Shown: piece by piece, positions 1 through 12,546 of the stretch
How the letters are laid out: every line of letters begins with the position of its first letter
Position numbering within the stretch: the first letter of the stretch is position 1
Assembly: GCA_933207985.1 (NCBI GenBank)
Contig: OW240918.1
Coordinates: forward strand, 114,634,843-114,698,842
Origin: Pelobates cultripes
Taxonomy: Eukaryota > Chordata > Amphibia > Anura > Pelobatidae
Length of the DNA stretch: 64,000 bases
Reading direction: 5' to 3'
Notes under the pieces: generated by a model
What the model was told of the DNA's origin: nothing
Database searches by the model: none
Seen by the model: the letters and a program-made list of their open reading frames with translations, nothing else
Translations under genes and position numbers: made by a program

Positions 1-2834
1 TGAAGAAATATTTATACCAGGAATTTAATAACTGGGTTCAGCTGAATGTGAACTTTGTATCTCACACTCAAGAATACAAATGTACATAGTTGTAAGAAGC
101 TAATTTTATGTGCATTATATTGTATCTTTGATGTGTTCTGTATGGGACCATTGTACCAGGTTGTCACATGGGTCGTCACCTTGAAATATTTAAAAGTTCA
201 TATGTAATAAATGCATTACTCGTTCTCCAAATGGTTCTATTATAGTCTATATTTTATGACTGGGTCTAGAAGCTGGCTTTTAGTGATGCTATTACACTAT
301 TTAAAGTTGTTGCTGTACTCATTGTGTTGAGCTTGGTATGCCAAGAGAACATCTATTTATAGAGTTAGCAGTGACAATATATCTCCTTTTCAATGACTGT
401 CACATAATATGCAAGACGTGATATTATATAGACACTATATTTGTAGCTTCTCAGCTATAATCATGGTTCACAAAGCGCTTGCTAGATAAGCTTTATATTT
501 TCCAAAGAAACAAATTATATGCATGACTATAAAATGTTCGTTTTTTGCTGTTCAATCAGAAAACCTATCTTGTGATTTGTTTTGCCAAACACAAAATAGA
601 ATGTTGTATTGTTGCCTAAGCAAAAAGCTCTACATCCTGCTGAGACGAGTGTTTTGGTATTGGCAAAGCAGCATAATGATTGTTGATGCGAATCAGACAA
701 AGAAATGGCATCTTAGTAATGCAAAATCCAGTAATATATTGGCTTGAAATTTCTAATGTGTTAAAAACCCACATCAGTTCGAGTGCTCGTAGGTCTTCCT
801 AACCAATTTTCTTCTCCTGATTAAAACATATTTTTTATAGAAAAACGTGTGAATACACAAAAAATAAAATTGTTATTTCTAAATATTGCACCAGTGTCTG
901 TATACTATCATAACGGTGTTACCAATTTCATAGATGAATTTTTTTTTTTAGTTCTCAACATGAAAGGTCTACGTTCACATTTGTGGAACAGTACTGGGAA
1001 ATATTATAAAATAAATGCTTAGAAACATGAATTATAAAACTAGATCACAATAACTACTCGGATCATCTAGTCTTCCTAGCTCGCTATATGGGTTATGTCA
1101 CCTAGAGTGTTCACATGACATTCCTCAGTTAATTGTCTATCCATTTAGAAATGGTTCTTTGTAAACCAGGTATACAATAAAGACAACACTTCCCAATAAA
1201 GGGAGAGAACATGGTACTGCATATAGAGACAGAACAGTAACTGATTAATTGGATCTAGTGCCTTGTGGCAGTCAAACTGACTAATTAACAGGTAAATTCT
1301 AATGATGAGTGGTGTCTAGTCTACACAGAATTGAATAGAAAAGTTATAGATAAGTTAGATTGATTGCAATTAAGTAAAGTGTTTCATTGTAAGTTAGGTT
1401 CCTCTACAGTAAGTTGAGGGTTCACCTCCTCAGTCGCTTCATAATACAGAATTAACACTTACGCATTAACGGATTCAGTGTCAATTCTGTTCAACCTAGA
1501 TAACATTTTTTGGCTGTAGAGTTATTTTGGGTGTAAAGCAGTGGTTGCTAAACATCTTCTAACATTTTGAATTGCATTAACAGTTATTATTCTGCAGATA
1601 AGAATAAACAAATACGTACAATAACAACCAATTGCTAAATTTTGCAGCCAATTCAGATATTACTTTTATAACAAAATCTATGCACGTAGAATCTGCACTT
1701 GAAAAAAATATTTAAAAGTGAGTTTTATTTCAAATCGAACCTTTTCGTGTATTTTTAATTCCTAATTTTTTGAAAGAATAATAGGCAGAACAGAAAAAAA
1801 GGTGTGATTAGATGGTCAGAGCTCACTTGCAGCTTCAAAAACTACAACTACAATATTTGGTGTTCACTAATATTTCTCACAGACTTTAACTGGAATTAAC
1901 AGTGAAAGTTGTTGTTTTTTTTACATATTTTTGTAATTCTGCGCATAGAACAGCCTCAGTACTAATTCAATTGTATATACCATAGAAATGCCCATGTAGA
2001 GGACAATTAATTCTAAGCATTCGTGAAGCAAAATATTCATACATATCCATCAAGACAATATAAGCAGAAATCAATCTCTTAAAAAAAGAGAGAGAAAACA
2101 AAAGGTGAGAAAGAAATAAAACGCATGAAAAAAAAAATTGGAAAACAATGTGTTTAAAAGTTTTTTCTAGAATAATGAGATGCCAGTACTCAACAAGTAG
2201 AAAAAAACAGGAGAGATCTCTACGTGTTTTTCAGTGTAGAAGGTTACTTTAATCTTCTGTTGCATCGGAAGAGCCCATGTGTCCATGATAATTGGGATCT
2301 GAACTCCATGAATATTTCAGCCAGCCCATTCTGAATGCAGCACAAGCAGAACAAGGCTCCTAGCAGTGATAGGGGAAGGCGACCGGAGCATTTTCCTAAA
2401 TCTGTGCTACAGGAGATTGCATTGGGTCTTACTCATCTTCTACATCATTTTGCTAATGGGAAAATTATGTGGATAGTATCAGAGCTTTTTCTGAGCAGTC
2501 CATGTCATTTGCAAAAGAAAACTGCATGGAGTAAATTGTGTTTGTGTTTTTTTAAGGATTTTCTGCTTCACAGTAGCAGACTATACGAATAACAAAATAT
2601 ATACAGTAGATGTGAATAAAGGCGCTTATTAAATAGATAATTATATGTTAAATAGCAGCTGTGACACTCAGTGATAACTCCTAGAATACCACTCTAAATG
2701 CAAAAATGCACCAAAAACCAAGATTCAGAAGAGAAAAGAGAGACAGACATTAAATGAATCAACAATTTTTTTTTAATAATAATAAACCGATAAAACACTA
2801 TCAGAATCTCATCAAAACGTTCTCAATAAAACAC
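1..2834. other. AT-rich DNA without a recognisable gene (copy A)
   Basis: The stretch is AT-rich, has short homopolymer runs and contains only short chance reading frames with no recognisable domain. I see no transposon ends and no exon-like blocks. It recurs in copy B at 16674-19507. Confidence 0.7.
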
Positions 2835-3986
2835 TTAAATTTATCCCAACAAAAGCTGTATACAAATTTAAAATGTATGCGGACTTAAACAAACTGAAAC
2901 GACAACTTTGTTTTAAAATTGTTTTAATTAAAAATTATAGGCATATAAATCAAATCAATAAATCCATTCAGAGTATGTTCACACTACACTAAAAGATAAC
3001 TCTGCTTTTTTTCCCCATGAATCTTATTTCAGACAAAATGATTATGTTTGACAGCTATGCAGAAAATTAATAAAATAAAGAAAATTATCCATCATCAAAT
3101 TAACCTCAATAAAGAAGAATGGAAAGAATTAAATAAATTACAAGTAGATAAACCAATAGTTAGAAAACCCGCTGACAAGTGAGGATGAGGAGTTATAATG
3201 GACACCGCTAAACATATTAAAAAAAGTTCCAGATTATTGGAGATACAGATATGTACAGGAAAATAATAAGATATCCTACAAAAGGGATTATTAAAAAAAT
3301 GTGAAAATATTTTTGAAAAAGGAAGAGTAAGTGGTATCTTAAACAAACATGAATATAGGCATTTGAACATAAGAATTCCAAAAAATCCAGTTTTCTTCCA
3401 TATACCCAAGGTACATAAAGAACAATATAATCCCCCAGGAAGACCGATAATATCTGGGATAGAATCTATTTCCACTAGCCTTACAGAATATATCAGTTGG
3501 TGTTTTCAATCAGTGCCCAAATGTCCAAGTTCTCTTAATGATATCTTGAACATTTTACAAGTCCTCCAAAAAATAAATTGGGAACCAAACTCTTTACTTG
3601 TTACTGGAAATATAAATTCCCTGTATACGATTATACCAAAGGGTGCAAAGATACAGAGTACTTTTTGAAAAAAAATCACATGTATATCCAGAATCCTAAA
3701 TACATTGTATTATGGATGGAATCCAGTTCATTTTAACCTATCGTTATTTGTGGTTTTAAAATTATTTTTATCTACAGGAATGTGGTAACGCAATGGGGAC
3801 TAGATTTGCACCCAGCTATGCTAACCTCTATGTCCTTTTGGGAACACCTTTTTTTTCCCCCAAGGACATAGTTGAGTGACAAATCTGGTTTCCTATCAAT
3901 AGATGTTTATTTTTTATATGGAGAAAGACAAAAGAGTTTTTAAAGTATTTTAATTTGAATTATTGGGGAATTAACTTAACTATAAA
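2835..3986 (+). pseudogene. Penelope-like element reverse transcriptase, 5' part, broken (copy A)
   Basis: Conceptual translation across frames gives hallmarks of Penelope-like RT. In order these are IPTKAVYKFKMYADLNKL near 2840-2895, KPADKxGGVIMD near 3165-3200 (one frame break), FFHIPKVHKEQYNPPGRPIISGI near 3390-3460, SLYTIIPKGA near 3617, and GNAMGTRFAPSYANLYVL near 3785-3838. GTRFAPSYANL is the usual motif just upstream of the catalytic YxDD block in this family. Stops and frameshifts leave no usable protein. The frame is cut by the DIRS element at about 3987 and resumes at about 9230. Family knowledge: these elements encode RT with or without a GIY-YIG endonuclease; no endonuclease is visible here. 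Confidence 0.8.
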
Positions 3987-5335
3987 TTTTAAGGCAAGAC
4001 AGGAGGCTTTATATTTGCAAAGAAAGAGAAAAAGAAACAAAGAAACAACCAATCAGAACAGAACAACAGCAGCATAGAACCACTTAGGCAGACCCTCCCA
4101 CTTCCTCTTTCTTTGCTGTTGCCTCCAGGTGAGCATTTTCCAACTCAGAGAGTGTGTCTGCTCTGGGTTATTTTATTTGTATATAATGCTTATTATTTTT
4201 GGTTCTTATTTGTATATTCACTTTTATGCATTTTGCTGTGTGCTGAGATATGGTGGGTGCAGAATCCTCCTATAATGCTTTGGGATCTGGTTCTGTCTGG
4301 GCTGCCTGCATTCCTGGCTGGCCCTTGCGCTGTGCGTGCCCGCGGCCTCTCCAGGGTACCACTGCTCCCCTCCCCCACCTCCACGCTCTTTAGTTTTGTC
4401 CCGCGGCATTCAGACGCTCATCCATGGCTAACGAGTGCCCTCTGTACCGCTCACGGCACAGACGCAGACCTCCGCTATACACACGAGGTAGGCCGCGCTT
4501 GATTTTGCAGCCGCAGCTGAAATTTTCTTGGAGCCGAAGCGGCCATTTTTTCCAGAGTCGCGTGGCCCATTTGCACTTTGGGCAGTCAGGTCCTCCCCAC
4601 TCCACTGCCACTGCTGCTGCTATGTTGCCAACCTTCCCTCCCCCTGTTCTCATCTTCCAGGTCAAGTGTACTTTAAGAATAAGCAAGTATATATAATTTC
4701 ACGTGTTTACATACTTTATGATCCAATTCATACAATATAAATTTCAAGCTAGGAATTGAACTGTTGGACGTTTTCTCCCCGAGGTAAATGATAAGAGTAG
4801 GTAATCTGTTATAACAGCCTCCTCATCGTGTCTTGTCACATTAAATGCATCAATGATACATCCCACTTTTATGTCTTTATTATATCTTACTCAAATGTAA
4901 GCATGTCTGTCTTTCAGGCTATGACACTCCTCAGTGGAGCAAGGCCTCTGGCCTAGTCATATATGGGGTGACCCCCCCTTTTACTGTATACTTACATGCT
5001 AATCTTACGCTGTAGCCACTAAACTGGCCTAGTCATATATGGGGTGACCTCCTTTATACTTCCATACTACTGGTACACTGTATCCACTGTACTGCTGGAC
5101 CTCAGTAATGTGCCTGTGGCATTTTCTGGGTTGAGTGAACCCCTCCCTCTGACTGTATAGTTGGGCCCTATGGTACTGACTGTGAGGGTGACCCCATCCT
5201 TTATATGGTCTGTTTTGCATGATATGCTTGTGATATGCTTGCTGGGTGATTCCCTATTGCACGCTGGGAGATGCCCAGCCAGCCTTGCCTGGGTGCCACA
5301 TTGACTGTACTTTACTTTGGTTTTGGTGTCATCAG

Positions 5336-6040
5336 TCATGGCTGCCCAAGCTGGCTTCCATGCACCTGAGGACCGATAAGCCTGGCTACATGCTGCACTG
5401 GCAGACTCGGTACCTGAAGCCCTTACTGCCATGCACGGGGACACTCCTCCTGCCCCTGCGGTACCCACACCCGGCACCTCTGGGGCTTGGGTACCCAACT
5501 TAGGTGGCTCCCTCCATTCTGTGGACATGGGCTTTGCGCACAGGACCTCAGACAGGTCATGGCGCTGTCACTGGCAAGGCCCACTAAAGTGGAAGTGAGC
5601 TGAAATGTCAAATGTATTTCAACTGAAAGGCCCATGTGGTTCTTTGAATGTCCCTCACGCTACGTGAAAGGGACTATCCTGGGCTTCGCTCTGACTTGTG
5701 CACTAAGGGCTCCTGAGGCTACTGCTGACACCCCAGGAGACATCTTGGACCCCTTGGGTCACCCGCTCTTCGATCACGTCTCCTCATACATTCTTGCTCT
5801 GCAGAAGGGGCTCCCCTAGACCACATTGGGGAATTTCTCAGTTATTGGCTTTGCTGCCCTTTGGAAAAGGTTCGGGCGATGCTTTGGGCTCAATGCCCTG
5901 TCGGTGGCCCTTAACCCTGATTTTGACCCAGTGTTCGCCACCTTCATGATGAGATCTGGGAAGGATCCTCACAAAGGACTGGAACAGGGCCTACTCTCAA
6001 CACGGGATAATTGGTTCTTTGATGACTCCTTCATGAACCG
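5336..6040 (+). pseudogene. DIRS gag-like frame, broken (copy A)
   Basis: Reading from the ATG at 5336 (MAAQAGFHAPEDR, then a stop), fragments in more than one frame look like a DIRS gag protein. They include an alanine/proline-rich stretch near 5400-5490, LDPLGHPLFDH near 5750 and NPDFDPVFATFMMRSGKDPHKGLEQGLLSTRD near 5912-6008. The phrase ARSGKDPxKGLExGL is one I recall from vertebrate DIRS gag proteins. There are several in-frame stops and at least two frameshifts. The product would have been the nucleocapsid-like particle protein. Relative to copy B it lacks 9 bp near 6036. Confidence 0.6.
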
Positions 6041-6164
6041 TCATGTTTCCATTTCTACATCTTGCTTTTTCCTCAGTGAAAGGCCATCACTGGATTTCGG
6101 ATCGATTTGTCAAACCTCCAATACGGGCCTCCGATCCACGGCCACTACGTATGGACAAGGAGAT

Positions 6165-7490
6165 GTCCGGCATGGCCCTGCTCGTTTTCTTGGGCATAGT
6201 TTTCCTAGTAAGGAAGAAACCAGGAGACCTCCGCACTGTGGTCAAGCTGTGTGCCCTCAACGCATATGTCATCTACTGATGTGTCATGATGGAAGGCATC
6301 CATCTCCTCAGAGACCTGGTTTTCGAGGGAGACTGATTCTCCCGACTGGATCTAAGGATGCTTATCACACGGTACCGATCAATCGCGAGGACAGGTGTTT
6401 TCCTCAAGTTTCCCTGGCAGGGACGCATCCGGCAGTTCACGTGCCTTCGTTCGGCTTCAGCTCAGCACTTTGGTATTTCACTTAGTTGTTGAAGCCAGTC
6501 AGGGCGACTCTGAGGGTCAGAGGAATCAGATCGTTCATCAATCTGGACAATATTCTATTGCAGGTGCAAGATCCGGCTGTCCTGCACCGGCAGAGGTCGT
6601 TCACGATCCGCCTGCTCCATGTCCTCTGGTTCGTCTTCAATGTGGAGAAATCGGACTTGACTTCCTTTAAATGGTCAGTCCACTTTCTGGTTTTCATGGT
6701 GGATTCAGTTCAGGCGGTTCTCCGCCTTCCAATGTCCGAAGTATCTGCTATCAGGAAGAATATCAGATGCCTGCTCCGCAACCCACAGGCCGCGTTGAGG
6801 GATCTGGCTCAGATGATAGGACTGTGGTTATCCTCCTTTCAGGTCATATTCCCAGGATCCCTACACTATCAGACTCTTCAATGCCTGAAGGCGCACTATC
6901 TCAAAGCATCGGCATTATATGACTGATTTGTTTGGTTTACGGACGAGGCCCGTCCGGAACTCCATTGGTGGCTTCGACACATGGAGGCCTGGAATGGCAA
7001 GGTGATATTCGGATCCCAGACGGTCTTCGTCCTGGAATCGGACGACACTTGTCTGGGCTGGGGCGCTGCTTGCGATGGCTTGGCGACAGGAAGACTCTGG
7101 ACTCCAGAACTGTTTGCAAACAGGGTTTTCACCAAAGGGATGAGTCATTGCTTGCTGTTTCTATGCATGGACAACACCTCAGCTGTCCACTACGTAAATC
7201 GGTTGGGGGGTTCTGTTCCAAACTTTTGTCGGATCTGACAAGGGATCTCTACCAGTATTGGCTGGACAAGAACTTATCGCTTGTGATGGAATACCTTTCG
7301 GCGTGGGCCAATCTAATGGCGGATTGTTTTTTACTCGACACTGGAGAGACGCCAGCGTTTAGTGACTACATCCACCGGTGTCTGTCCGCATAAAGGGTGC
7401 ATCACCAGACAAATGTATTCTTCAGTTGGCTCCCGGATCCCCTCAGCGAAGAAGTGGACACATTCCTCCAGGAATGGCCTCCCTCGGGGG
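6165..7490 (+). pseudogene. DIRS reverse transcriptase-RNase H, broken (copy A)
   Basis: The fragment starts with MALLVFL and RKKPGDLRTVVKLCALNAYV near 6172-6270. It continues through an RLDLRxAY-like block near 6345, the FPWQGRI block near 6410 and a 146-codon open stretch at 6486-6926 that carries INLDNILL where active RTs have YLDDILL, so both catalytic aspartate positions are disturbed. RNase H follows, with ESDDTCLGWGAACDG near 7037 and MDNTSAVHYVNRLGG near 7165. Stops at about 6277, 6484 and 6923 and frame changes break it. Its role would be cDNA synthesis and RNA removal. Order and spacing match the DIRS pol gene, and confidence in family assignment is high. Confidence 0.82.
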
Positions 7491-7679
7491 CGTAAAAACT
7501 TTACCCCCTTCTCCATGATTCTCTGGACATTGCACCGGATCAAGCTTCTGAAGGTGTCGCTTCTCCTGATTGCGCCGCTTTGGAGGAGTCAGCTGTGGTT
7601 CCCTCTACTGATGGAATTATCGTTCACAGACCCGCTACTTCTCCCTCTCTCTGAGTTTCTCCTGTGAGTTCAAGCTGGG

Positions 7680-8610
7680 AATCCACATCCGTTGGTATTA
7701 GAGGGTCATGTGTCACTGGTGGCCTGGACCATTTCTGGGGTTCCTGGGATGTGTCGGATCAACAATGGCTAGAGAGTTACTCTGGGACTCTTGGGCGCCT
7801 GACACAAGACGATCATATCTGCACGAATGGCGATCCTTGCATGGCTGGTGCCTGGAGAGACATTTGGATCACTTTACAGCCTCTATCATGGCCGTACTGA
7901 ACTTCATGGCTGAATTGTTTTCTCAGGGTAAGTTATATAGAATAATTGTTTTCCAATTGGCTATCTAGGCGGCTCATGTGCCTTCTCAAGGTTCTGGCAT
8001 TGGTAAGGACCCCTCAGTCTGCAGACTGTTACAAGGTGTGCGCCTTTCAAGGCTGCCTACTTCTCGCTATTCCTCATTTCGGGATGTTTTGCTTGTGTTG
8101 CGCTTCCATGAGGAATGGCCAGATACCGGGGACTTATCTCTAAGCCAGGTTTCTGCTAAGATGGCTCTACTGTAATGTCTTGTGTCTTTTCGATGCGTTT
8201 GTGCTTTTGATGTAGAATCTTTCTCCTTTTCACCAGAGGGTGTCTCTGTTTCTATTTCACGCAGAACTAAATCTAATTCGTCCTCTGTGTCTTTTCCCTA
8301 CTTTCCAAATAGACTTCGTCTCAGTGTGGCATGTTGTCTACGGACGTATCTGTCTGTAACTTCGTCCTTTCGACCTTCTGTCCATGGGCAGCTATTGATT
8401 TCCTATGTTCTACCATTTAGTGCTGTTTCTGCACCTACGATCACTGGTTGGATTTGATGGTTTCTTTCATTGGCTGGCGTGGCGAGTTCCTTTGGGGCTC
8501 TTTCAGTTCAAGGTGCTGCTGCTTTAGCAGCTCTAGAATCCGGTTGGTCCCTTACAGAACCGCTTTTTGGTCTAGGGAATTGACTTTCTATTCTTTTTAA
8601 TTCAGTCTGC
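7680..8610 (+). pseudogene. DIRS tyrosine recombinase, broken (copy A)
   Basis: The N-terminal part reads MARELLWDSWAPDTRRSYLHEW-like near 7764-7830 and MAVLNFMAELFSQGKLYR near 7888-7940. A central part with PSxCRLLxGVRLSRLPTSRYSSF lies near 8010-8080. The C-terminal catalytic part around 8460-8600 is broken by frameshifts and by a 15-bp deletion relative to copy B near 8557. In this family the enzyme inserts circular cDNA through R-H-R-Y catalysis. Here several catalytic positions appear lost, for example SVQ where HSxR is expected, so it cannot be active. Confidence 0.72.
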
Positions 8611-8644
8611 CATCTCATGTTTCTTCTGTCTTTATGTTTGAGCG

Positions 8645-8727
8645 TTAAAATAGCAAATATGAAGCCTCTTGTCTTGCCTTAAAATGAGGGATTATTCTAG
8701 CCTCGGTGAGGGAATAATCAAAATTTT
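8645..8727. repeat. DIRS internal complementary region (copy A)
   Basis: The first half (AGCAAATATGAAGCCTCTTG to CTTGCCTTAAAAT) is the reverse complement of the element's left end at 3987-4021. The second half (GGATTATTCTAGCCTCGGTG to GGGAATAATC) is the reverse complement of its right end at 9194-9229. In DIRS elements this region is thought to template the joining of the two ends into circular cDNA. It therefore also marks the true element boundaries. Confidence 0.88.
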
Positions 8728-9229
8728 ATTGAAGACAGGAGACAGATTTCCCCCCCCTTTTTTTCCCTCCCTAAAATTGGGTTTTTCGCTATTGTGTTAA
8801 TAGGGAGTATTGTTGTACTCTTCTTAAGGTATGGTCTCAAGTTTAATTAATAAGTAAATTTTCTGTGCTACGGTTGGTTGTCCGTCTGCATTTTTTTCTC
8901 GTGTCGTAATTCGCTGACGTACTAATGTGTATAGTGTGACATTCTGCTTTGGCAGTTTACTTTCATAATGTTTCTTTTTCCTTGCAGTGTAATCTGGATT
9001 TTTTCTGGTTATGGCAATTTCTCATCTAAGTGTGCCTGTTACAGTTGGATTTGTTTGGTCTTCATGCTCTCCTGCTCGACCTCATCAATGAAAGAGGAAG
9101 TGGGAGGGTCTGCCTAAGTGGTTTTATATTGCTGTTTTGTTCTGATTGGTTGTTCTGAAAAGTTATGTTAACCGTTTCTTTGCTGCTTGTGGTAAATTAT
9201 TCCCTCACCAAGGCTAGAATAATCCCTAA

Positions 9230-9604
9230 ATATAGTGATAAAATTGTGAATTTTTAAAGTTTTAAATATTTTATTGATGATAATTTAATTAAAACAAATA
9301 CCCATTATATATCAGTTCATGTAAACAATTGCATCAAATTAAATCGTTGCCATTTTTCACCACAGCTGTGTAACTCAGATTTCGGAGGAACTGTACTGAT
9401 TTCAACACCTTCTGCACCAAGGCTAAAAAGATTACAGACAATTTTGAAGAAAAGGGGTATGATATTAGTACATTAGAGGGTATTGTTAGAGTAGTTGCAG
9501 ATATAGATATCAATTCATTACTCACATATAAGCCAAAAATGGAATATACTCATTCAGATATACCATTTGTTTGTCGCACAGTTATGACCCAACACGCAGA
9601 ATAG
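9230..9604 (+). pseudogene. Penelope-like element, 3' part of RT (copy A)
   Basis: After the DIRS element the Penelope reading resumes with frame breaks. There is an RCHFSPQ-like block near 9345, RFRRNCTDFNTF near 9381, KITDNFEEKGYDISTLEGIVRV near 9430-9490 and THSDIPFVCRTVMTQHAE near 9550-9601, ending at a TAG. These correspond to the thumb region of Penelope-like RTs, where a block of the type RxRRNCTxxxxF is followed by a GY block. Copy A has about 25 extra bases (9233-9258) next to the DIRS end compared with copy B. Confidence 0.72.
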
Positions 9605-12071
9605 AAACCCACCAGAGAGGGGCAGAGAAAAGTAAGCATGTGCAATTGTCATTAGAGTGACCGGGTTGAAAGAGCATAAACTAATCTTAAATAGGAATGT
9701 CAATATCGAGATAAGTTGAAGGGGAGCCAAAGCTAGATCCAGGAAGTCATAAATACAGATTAGTTAAGGAATAGCAAAGTCAGATAACAAATAGTCAACA
9801 GATAGAAATAAATACACTCTTTGGACACTAATGAGCCCCAACAGGGCATTGTGCACTTGTAAAAATAATGGTTATCTCATGGGGGAGTTATTGTTGTAAC
9901 CATGTCCCCAAAATGGAAGAGAACATTGAGACAGATAGGGGTGTTTTTTATATCCACCCCTACATACTTAGCAATTCTTAATAGGGAACACATGGGAAGA
10001 GGGGCAGCATTGTGTGATACAAAAGTGAATCCAAATTAAAAAAAACAACAACCGTCTCTGTCTCATTAGAGATGTCTTTGCCAGAAGCTCAAGGAAGCAA
10101 GGTGAAAGATCAGTGTAGGACCCACCTAAGAGGTCTGCCTTGATGTGGCAGGCAGGCATTTCCTCTAATGGCCATTGGAGTAACTAAATAACCTCCATTT
10201 GTCTAAATATACATAGGGATTTGGGAGAGAGCGCAGGTAACTTTTATTTTCTTTGTTTTTTACTGTATGTATTGGGGCTGATGTGTACTATGGTCGTTGC
10301 TGCCGCCCAACAGTAGTGGGAGTTTGAGCGTAGGACTTGTTTATTTTGTATTTCTTCTGAATTTCGTCTGAATTTTATTTTGTTCTGAATGGATATTTTC
10401 TGAATTTCTGAGAAATCGAAATTCAAAAAGTAATGACTTAAAAAAAAAGGTTTTGACCATGCACATCTCTAAAAGTACATAGTACAGTACAACTGATAAA
10501 TTTGCCACTTATCAAACAGTTGCAGTCAAGGTCTGTGGAAACATATTTTGTGTGCCAAACATTGGAGGATCTTCTAGTGTGGAACTGCCAAAAAAAGAAA
10601 GTGTACATCTGGGTGTAATATACAAATACACATTTTATAAAAAGCACAGGGGTTAAAGTTTACCATGTATATGGAAATGTAGAGGTCTAACTTCAGAACA
10701 AAATGTACTACATATCGATAATTTGGATGTCATTCAGATTCTTTTTAAAAAAGCACCATTGAACTATTAGAAGACACTAGCATAGATGACTAATTTAAAA
10801 AGTCTTGACCTTACAGTCTATGATTCTGAGTACACAACAGTTTACTTTTAAAATATTGGGAAAAAAGTGCATTTCATAAATAGATTTCATTATCTACCCG
10901 ACAGCAGAATACGGATTTATTCCAGAAACAAACACCTCGATCGTACACACTTCAGGAATCTACAGTGGGTTAATGTGGTGTATATTTTAATTTTACATAT
11001 GAATGACAATAATATTATTTTTACACCTTGTTATATTTGAGCATCTCTTGTCATGTAGTTTTTCCCACTATTTTCATTTTAAAATATAATAGAATTACTA
11101 GTCTGTTTGCGCGCTAGGTAGATTTCCAAAATTCAATTAAAAACAATCGAGAAAAGATATAGTGATGGCCTTCGTTTAACAAAGATGTGAAATGTTTCTT
11201 TGCTGCATGAGGGAAATGTGCAATGATTTGACTGAGACAATACATTTTCTTAAATTAAATTCAGACCCTTAAGGGAAACTAGAAAAAAGTATTGCATACA
11301 AACATTGCTATTTCCAAACATCATTTTAAAGCAAGCGATTTTGTAATGGCATATTCTTACAGTACTGCCATCTCGTTTTTCTTGGCTGAAGAGTTTCTGG
11401 GATATGAAGCCAGGAAGGCTATTTACTTTTGTAGATTCTACTCAAAGCTTGGGAATAAAATGTCTTCACAATTGTCCTTCAGTCATATTCAGTCACATTG
11501 AGTTATCAATAAAACTACAATGAACATTTATTTGAAATTTCATAGTTCAGACTGAAGAAGTATACACACTGAAAATAAAGTGATATTCACTTGCAAAGAT
11601 TTTATTTAGAAAGTGTTTTTACCAGTGAGGATACAGTTAGCTCATGAGAGTTTATTCAATAAACTAGATTTTTTTTTTTTTTTTTTTTAAGAATTGTAAA
11701 TTCTAGGAAAAAATGTCTGGGGTGAAAAATGGATGACCAGCAATTTTACCTAACACAAGGTGGAGTGAATGCATCCCACTGTTTGTTTTTTAAACGAATT
11801 ATTAATTCTTGTAATAATACATTTTGTATATCTATATAATTTAAATTCTACAGCAATATATTCTAGAAGAAAGAGAATGCAAAGAAAATGCAGAAGGAAA
11901 ATTGAATGTTTTGGTGTTATACCCCAAACATTTATTTTTCATTAATCTTGTTCCTTATGGGATGTACATTCTAAAAGTTCTAATTTTTTCTTATGCTCCA
12001 GTTCATGAAAGACAGGAAAAATGGACAATAACTAATAATGTTATTACCTCCATTGTTGGCATGTGTCTACA
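9605..12071. other. AT-rich DNA without a recognisable gene (copy A)
   Basis: I find no domain-bearing frame. A short direct-repeat-like block with TCTGAATTT / CGTCTGAATTTTATTTTG lies around 10350-10430. A T-rich run occurs at 11670-11690. Everything here recurs in copy B at 26263-28729. Confidence 0.65.
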
Positions 12072-12546
12072 TTAAATGGACAGTATAGTCACCTAAACAA
12101 CTTTAACTTAATGAAGCAGTTTTGGTGTATAGATCATGTCCGTGCAGTCACACCGTCTCACTTCTCTGCTATTTAGGAGTTAATTCACTTTGTTTATCCA
12201 GCTCTAGCCACACCTCCCAGTAAATAACGTGCACAGCCTTCCTTAACGCTTCCTGTAAAGTGAGATATGTGTTTACACTTCCTTTATTGCAAATTCTGTT
12301 TAATTTAGAAATTCTTATTGCGTGCACTGTTAATAGCCTTCTGGACTCTGCAGGAGCCTCTTGTATGTGATTAAAGTTCAATTTACAGAGCAGAAGATAT
12401 AGATTTCTAAAGTAAGTTAACACCTGATTACAAAATCAAACCATTTTGTTTTCATGCAGGCTGTGTCAGTCACAGCCAGGGGATGTATAGCTAGGGCTGC
12501 ATAAACAGAAACAAAAGTATTTTAACGTGGAAATGCAAAAAATTAA
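12072..12546. mobile_element. TTAA-flanked MITE, truncated at its right side (copy A)
   Basis: It starts TTAAATGGACAGTATAGTCACC, the same end as the complete copy at 28730-29288. It is cut right after an internal TTAA at 12543-12546, where an unrelated GC-rich sequence starting TGACGTCATATTCCGG begins. The TTAA target and the ends suggest a piggyBac- or Kolobok-like non-autonomous element. No transposase is present, so the superfamily is not certain. Confidence 0.65.

Larger units (their letters stand above)
3987..9229 (+). mobile_element. DIRS-type tyrosine-recombinase retrotransposon (copy A), inactive
   Basis: The element is about 5.2 kb. Its left end (from TTTTAAGGCAAGACAGGAGG) and right end (to GCTAGAATAATCCCT) are both found again in reverse complement, joined head to tail, at 8645-8727. 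That is the internal complementary region typical of DIRS elements. Inverted terminal stretches are also visible: the segment around 4045-4115 (ACCAATCAGAACAGAACAAC) recurs inverted at 9085-9165. Degraded gag, RT/RNase H and tyrosine recombinase reading frames lie between the ends in that order. There is no LTR and I found no target-site duplication, as expected for insertion by a tyrosine recombinase. The element sits inside a Penelope-like element whose reading resumes on the far side. Confidence 0.88.
1..12546. repeat. Large duplicated segment, copy A
   Basis: This segment is collinear with 16674-29204. The offset is 16673 at the left end and 16658 at the right end, and it shifts in between through small indels, mostly inside the DIRS element. 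By eye I count six substitutions in the first ~780 bp, so the copies differ by roughly 1%. Copy A is cut by the window start, so the duplication may extend further left. Homology to copy B stops right after a TTAA at 12543-12546. Both copies share the same Penelope remnant and the same DIRS insertion with the same crippling mutations, so those insertions are older than the split of the copies. Whether this is a tandem duplication or two haplotypes placed in series is discussed in the findings. Confidence 0.95.

Noticed and set aside
523..747. 74-codon frame, identical in product in both copies (17196-17420)
   Set aside because: No start context, domain or codon bias that stands out. Conservation between the copies reflects overall 99% identity.
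11292..11501. 69-codon frame present in both large copies
   Set aside because: One amino-acid change in 69 at 1% divergence is uninformative, and there is no recognisable domain.
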